Shown here piece after piece: positions 61,852 to 64,000 of a stretch of DNA of 64,000 nt. Within the stretch, counting starts at the first letter, position 1. Each line of letters opens with the position of its first letter. The notes beneath the pieces are model-generated. The model had not been told where the DNA came from and made no database searches. It worked only from the letters and a program-made list of their open reading frames with translations. The position numbers were made by a program, and so were the translations under genes. Source of the stretch: Neobacillus niacini NBRC 15566. Lineage in GTDB: Bacteria; Bacillota; Bacilli; Bacillales; Cytobacillaceae. The stretch is taken from positions 1 through 64,000 of the forward strand of contig NZ_BCVA01000017.1 of the NCBI RefSeq assembly GCF_001591505.1, written 5' to 3'.

Positions 61852-63120
61852 ATGGAGGGTAACAATCAGGGCACGTCATTCATTTCAACTGGAAATATAT
61901 TTTCAAATCGAATTGTATTAGCCATTATGTCTTCAAACTTTTTACTCCAGTTAGGAATTTGGATAAGAAATTTTGCGATTTTACTTTACGTTACTGATAT
62001 TACCAATAATGATCCGGTTTATGTTTCGTTAATATCAGTTGTTGAGTTTACCCCGATATTTATTTTTTCATTTATTGGCGGCACCTTTGCTGACAGATGG
62101 AAGCCTAAATTGACGATGGTTTGGTGCGATATGTTGTCTGCTTTATCGATCGGGCTGGTATTGTTGGCACTTCTTTTTGGCTCATGGCAGGCAATATTCT
62201 TTGCAACACTTATTTCAGCTATTTTATCTCAGTTTTCCATGCCTTCAGCAATGAAACTATTAAAGCAGCATGTACCAGGTGAACAGCTGCAATCCGTTAT
62301 GGCCATCTTCCAATCATTGATGGCAGTTTTTATGGTTATTGGCCCTGTGATTGGAACACTTGTCTATCAGAACTATGGAATTTACATTTCGATTGGTGTC
62401 ATGGGTGGGATGTTCTTACTGTCAGGACTAGTGCTTATGTTCCTGCCGCGTGATTTGGAGAAAGAAAAGTCGGAAGTACAAAATAATTTTAAAAAAGAGC
62501 TTGCAGATGGTTTTCGTTATGTGATGTCAAAAAAGGTATTGAAATCAATGGGAGGTATTTTTGCCGTTTGTGGTTTAGCTGTTGGATTGATTTCACCGTT
62601 AATGATTTTTATTACTATAGAAAAACTGGGAATGCCAAAGGAATCACTGCAGTGGCTGTTAATGGCAAACGGTATTGGAATGCTGGCTGGCGGTGGTATC
62701 GTTATGGCATTCTCAAAAAAGATCTCACCACAAAAGCTTCTTGCAATCGGAATTTTTGCAAGTATGGTATTCACGGTTGGCGTTGGCTGGTCAACAAGCT
62801 TTACGGTAACACTGGTATTGCAGGTATTGAACGGTATATTTTTCCCGTGTATTCATATAGGAATTAACACCATCATTCTGAAATATTCAGAAGAGGCATT
62901 TATTGGTCGAGTGAATGGTGTCCTAAGTCCGTTATTTATGGGGATGATGGTGATTGGAATGTCAGTTGCAGGTGTTGTGAAAATACCGCTGACATTATCC
63001 GGTGTTTATACGATTTCTGGTGTGTTATTTCTGATTGGGTCCTTACTGGTTGTTCCGCTTTTTAAAGTAAGAGAAGATGGGGCAAACCTTTCAATGGTAG
63101 AGAAGCAGCCAGAGGCTTAG
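61852..63120 (+). CDS. MFS_3-type transporter (macrolide-efflux-like)
   Basis: A 422-residue transporter with 12 helices. Helix 1-2 contains SNFLLQLGIWIRNFAILLYV, the loop GGTFADRWKPKLTMVWCD replaces the usual motif A in the way seen in MefA-like proteins, and MPSAMKLLKQHVPGEQLQSV follows helix 4. Such proteins often export macrolides or enterobactin-like compounds; substrate is not known here. A strong AAAGGGAGG precedes the start. Single gene. Confidence 0.88.
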   Translation: MEGNNQGTSFISTGNIFSNRIVLAIMSSNFLLQLGIWIRNFAILLYVTDITNNDPVYVSLISVVEFTPIFIFSFIGGTFADRWKPKLTMVWCDMLSALSIGLVLLALLFGSWQAIFFATLISAILSQFSMPSAMKLLKQHVPGEQLQSVMAIFQSLMAVFMVIGPVIGTLVYQNYGIYISIGVMGGMFLLSGLVLMFLPRDLEKEKSEVQNNFKKELADGFRYVMSKKVLKSMGGIFAVCGLAVGLISPLMIFITIEKLGMPKESLQWLLMANGIGMLAGGGIVMAFSKKISPQKLLAIGIFASMVFTVGVGWSTSFTVTLVLQVLNGIFFPCIHIGINTIILKYSEEAFIGRVNGVLSPLFMGMMVIGMSVAGVVKIPLTLSGVYTISGVLFLIGSLLVVPLFKVREDGANLSMVEKQPEA

Positions 63121-63149
63121 AAAATGAGAAGGTACAGTATGCTTTGGGG

Positions 63150-63184
63150 TGTCGAGAAAGAATCGTTTCTCGGCATTTTTTATT
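63150..63184 (+). terminator. Terminator of the MFS_3-type gene
   Basis: Stem TGTCGAGAAA / TTTCTCGGCA with loop GAATCG and a T-rich tail, 29 bp after the stop. Confidence 0.88.
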
Positions 63185-63190
63185 TTCTAA

Positions 63191-63645
63191 GGATTAGTCA
63201 TCAATCAGGGGCCTTGAGGACAAAACTTATCGTTCTCTGGAAGGATAAGTCCTCAATCGGGGGGCTTGGGGACAAATCAAAAGCGGAGGCAGGAGGATAA
63301 GTCCTCAATCGGGGGGGCTTGGGGACAAATCAAAAGCGGAGGCAGGAGGATTCGTCCTCAATCAAGGGGCTTGAGGACAAAACAAAAGCGCTGGCAGGGG
63401 GATTCGTCCTCAATCAAGGGGCTTGGGGACAAATCAAAAGCGGAGGCAGGAGGATCCGTCCTCAATCAAGGGGCTTGAGGACAAAACAAAAGCGGAGGCA
63501 GGAGGATTCGTCCTCAACCCGGGGTCTTGAGAACAAATCTTAGGCGCAGCCAGAAGGATTAGTTCTCAATCGGGGGCCTTGAGGACTAATCATACGCGAC
63601 ACCCTAAAGGATTCGTCCTCAATCCAGGTTTTAACGACAATCAAC
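63191..63645. repeat. Array of nine 52-bp hairpin repeats
   Basis: Units begin (GGATTC or variant) at 63191, 63243, 63295, 63348, 63400, 63452, 63504, 63556 and 63609, a period of 52 or 53 bp. Each contains GTCCTCAATCAAGGGG then CTTGAGGAC, an 8-bp inverted repeat with an eight- to ten-base loop, then a linker like AAAACAAAAGCGGAGGCAGG. Central units are nearly identical while the outer ones are worn. 52 is not a multiple of three, so the short frames across it are not genes. It fills the gap between two convergent genes. Confidence 0.92.
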
Positions 63646-63697
63646 CACGCAATCTATATAGAAAAACACGATGCATTGTGAAAAAGGCACATTAAGC

Positions 63698-64000
63698 TCA
63701 GCTTAATGCACCTCTATTATGAATTTCTTGATCGCTGCTTGCTAATTGCTGCGCTGCGAATTCACGATATAATTGATGGGATTGTGTTAATTCTTGATGC
63801 GTCCCAATCCCAGTGACGCGCCCTTTCTCGATAAAAATGATTTTATCAGCGTCCACAATCGTCGATAAACGATGAGCAATAACAAAAGTAGTACGGCCTT
63901 CCATTAGCCGGGATAATGCTTGCTGAACGATTCCCTCTGATTGACTGTCAAGACTTGCCGTTGCTTCATCCATCATTAATATCTTAGGGTCACGTAAAAA
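63698..64000 (-). CDS. ABC exporter ATPase, C-terminal part (runs off the window)
   Basis: The last 100 codons of an ABC transporter of the MsbA/LmrA type; the frame is open to the window edge. Visible are Walker B and D-loop ([17 protein letters not shown]), then the H-loop [20 protein letters not shown] and the tail [16 protein letters not shown]. These half-transporters fuse a membrane domain to the ATPase; the membrane part must lie beyond 64000. The real start is therefore not in the window. Substrate unknown. Confidence 0.92.
   Translation of the reverse strand, partial: FLRDPKILMMDEATASLDSQSEGIVQQALSRLMEGRTTFVIAHRLSTIVDADKIIFIEKGRVTGIGTHQELTQSHQLYREFAAQQLASSDQEIHNRGALS

Noticed and set aside
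63266..63543. Two overlapping frames of 70-74 residues across the 52-bp array
   Set aside because: They arise from the repeat sequence; the period is not a multiple of three and there is no ribosome site or family.
63191..63645. Possible CRISPR array
   Set aside because: The whole 52-bp unit is conserved, with no variable spacers, and no cas gene is in the window.

Overview
The window is a low-GC chromosomal segment from an endospore-forming Bacillaceae bacterium (Bacillus, Neobacillus or Mesobacillus type). The evidence is strong AAGGAGG ribosome sites with frequent TTG and GTG starts, the rbsRKDACB gene order known from Bacillus subtilis, a GlcT-type antiterminator target, a Gram-positive lipoteichoic-acid synthase, a sporulation-type histidine kinase and Bacillaceae DUF families (DUF1540, DUF6143, DUF2294). 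I saw no rRNA, tRNA, CRISPR array or prophage. Most of it is ordinary core or accessory metabolism; the unusual material is mainly between genes.

Layout. 1-1000: a decayed AraC-type regulator, a 276-bp MITE-like element with a perfect 8-bp target duplication, and a DUF1540 gene. 1.0-3.4 kb: polar amino acid ABC importer. 3.4-4.5 kb: two overlapping DUF6143 paralogues. 4.7-10.5 kb: ribose operon rbsRKDACB with a perfect operator at its promoter and a near-perfect second copy inside rbsK. 10.9-23 kb: galactoside locus with a YesMN-type two-component system, ABC importer, GH2 beta-galactosidase and GH36 alpha-galactosidase. 23-28.8 kb: DHA2 exporter, a secreted amidase with five 107-residue repeats, a YgjP-like metallopeptidase and a DUF1456 protein. 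29-34.5 kb: quinone oxidoreductase, an RND exporter and a divergent TetR regulator sharing one promoter/operator knot, and a HesB-like protein. 34.6-39 kb: IclR regulator, acetaldehyde dehydrogenase, 4-hydroxy-2-oxovalerate aldolase and GntP permease. 39.2-43.4 kb: PAS kinase, two MpsC-type (DUF2294) proteins, MFS exporter. 43.5-46.1 kb: glutathione peroxidase with an OhrR-like regulator, and a POT peptide transporter. 46.3-49.7 kb: PTS IIA and NagE-like IICB behind a GlcT-type RAT/terminator, with the antiterminator gene divergent at the end. 49.8-57 kb: DUF4395, MFS exporter, potassium channel, aroK-aroD, an ArsB-type transporter behind a leader peptide, and a triple Sm-like-fold protein. 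57-64 kb: aldo/keto reductase, a frameshifted haem-b-like membrane gene next to a DUF418 gene, LTA synthase, MFS transporter, a nine-unit 52-bp hairpin array, and the 3' end of an ABC exporter.

How it fits together. The sugar loci (ribose, galactosides, PTS sugar) pair dedicated regulators with cre-like CcpA sites. The exporters (DHA2, RND, three MFS, ArsB-like, one ABC) and the peroxide pair are stress modules. The best leads beyond routine annotation are the 52-bp hairpin array, the ArsB leader peptide with a hairpin over the ribosome site, the second rbs operator, the restorable haem-b reading frame beside DUF418, and the dehydrogenase-aldolase-permease operon that lacks a hydratase. Start codons were chosen from ribosome binding sites by eye; all family assignments are from recognised motifs, without a database search.
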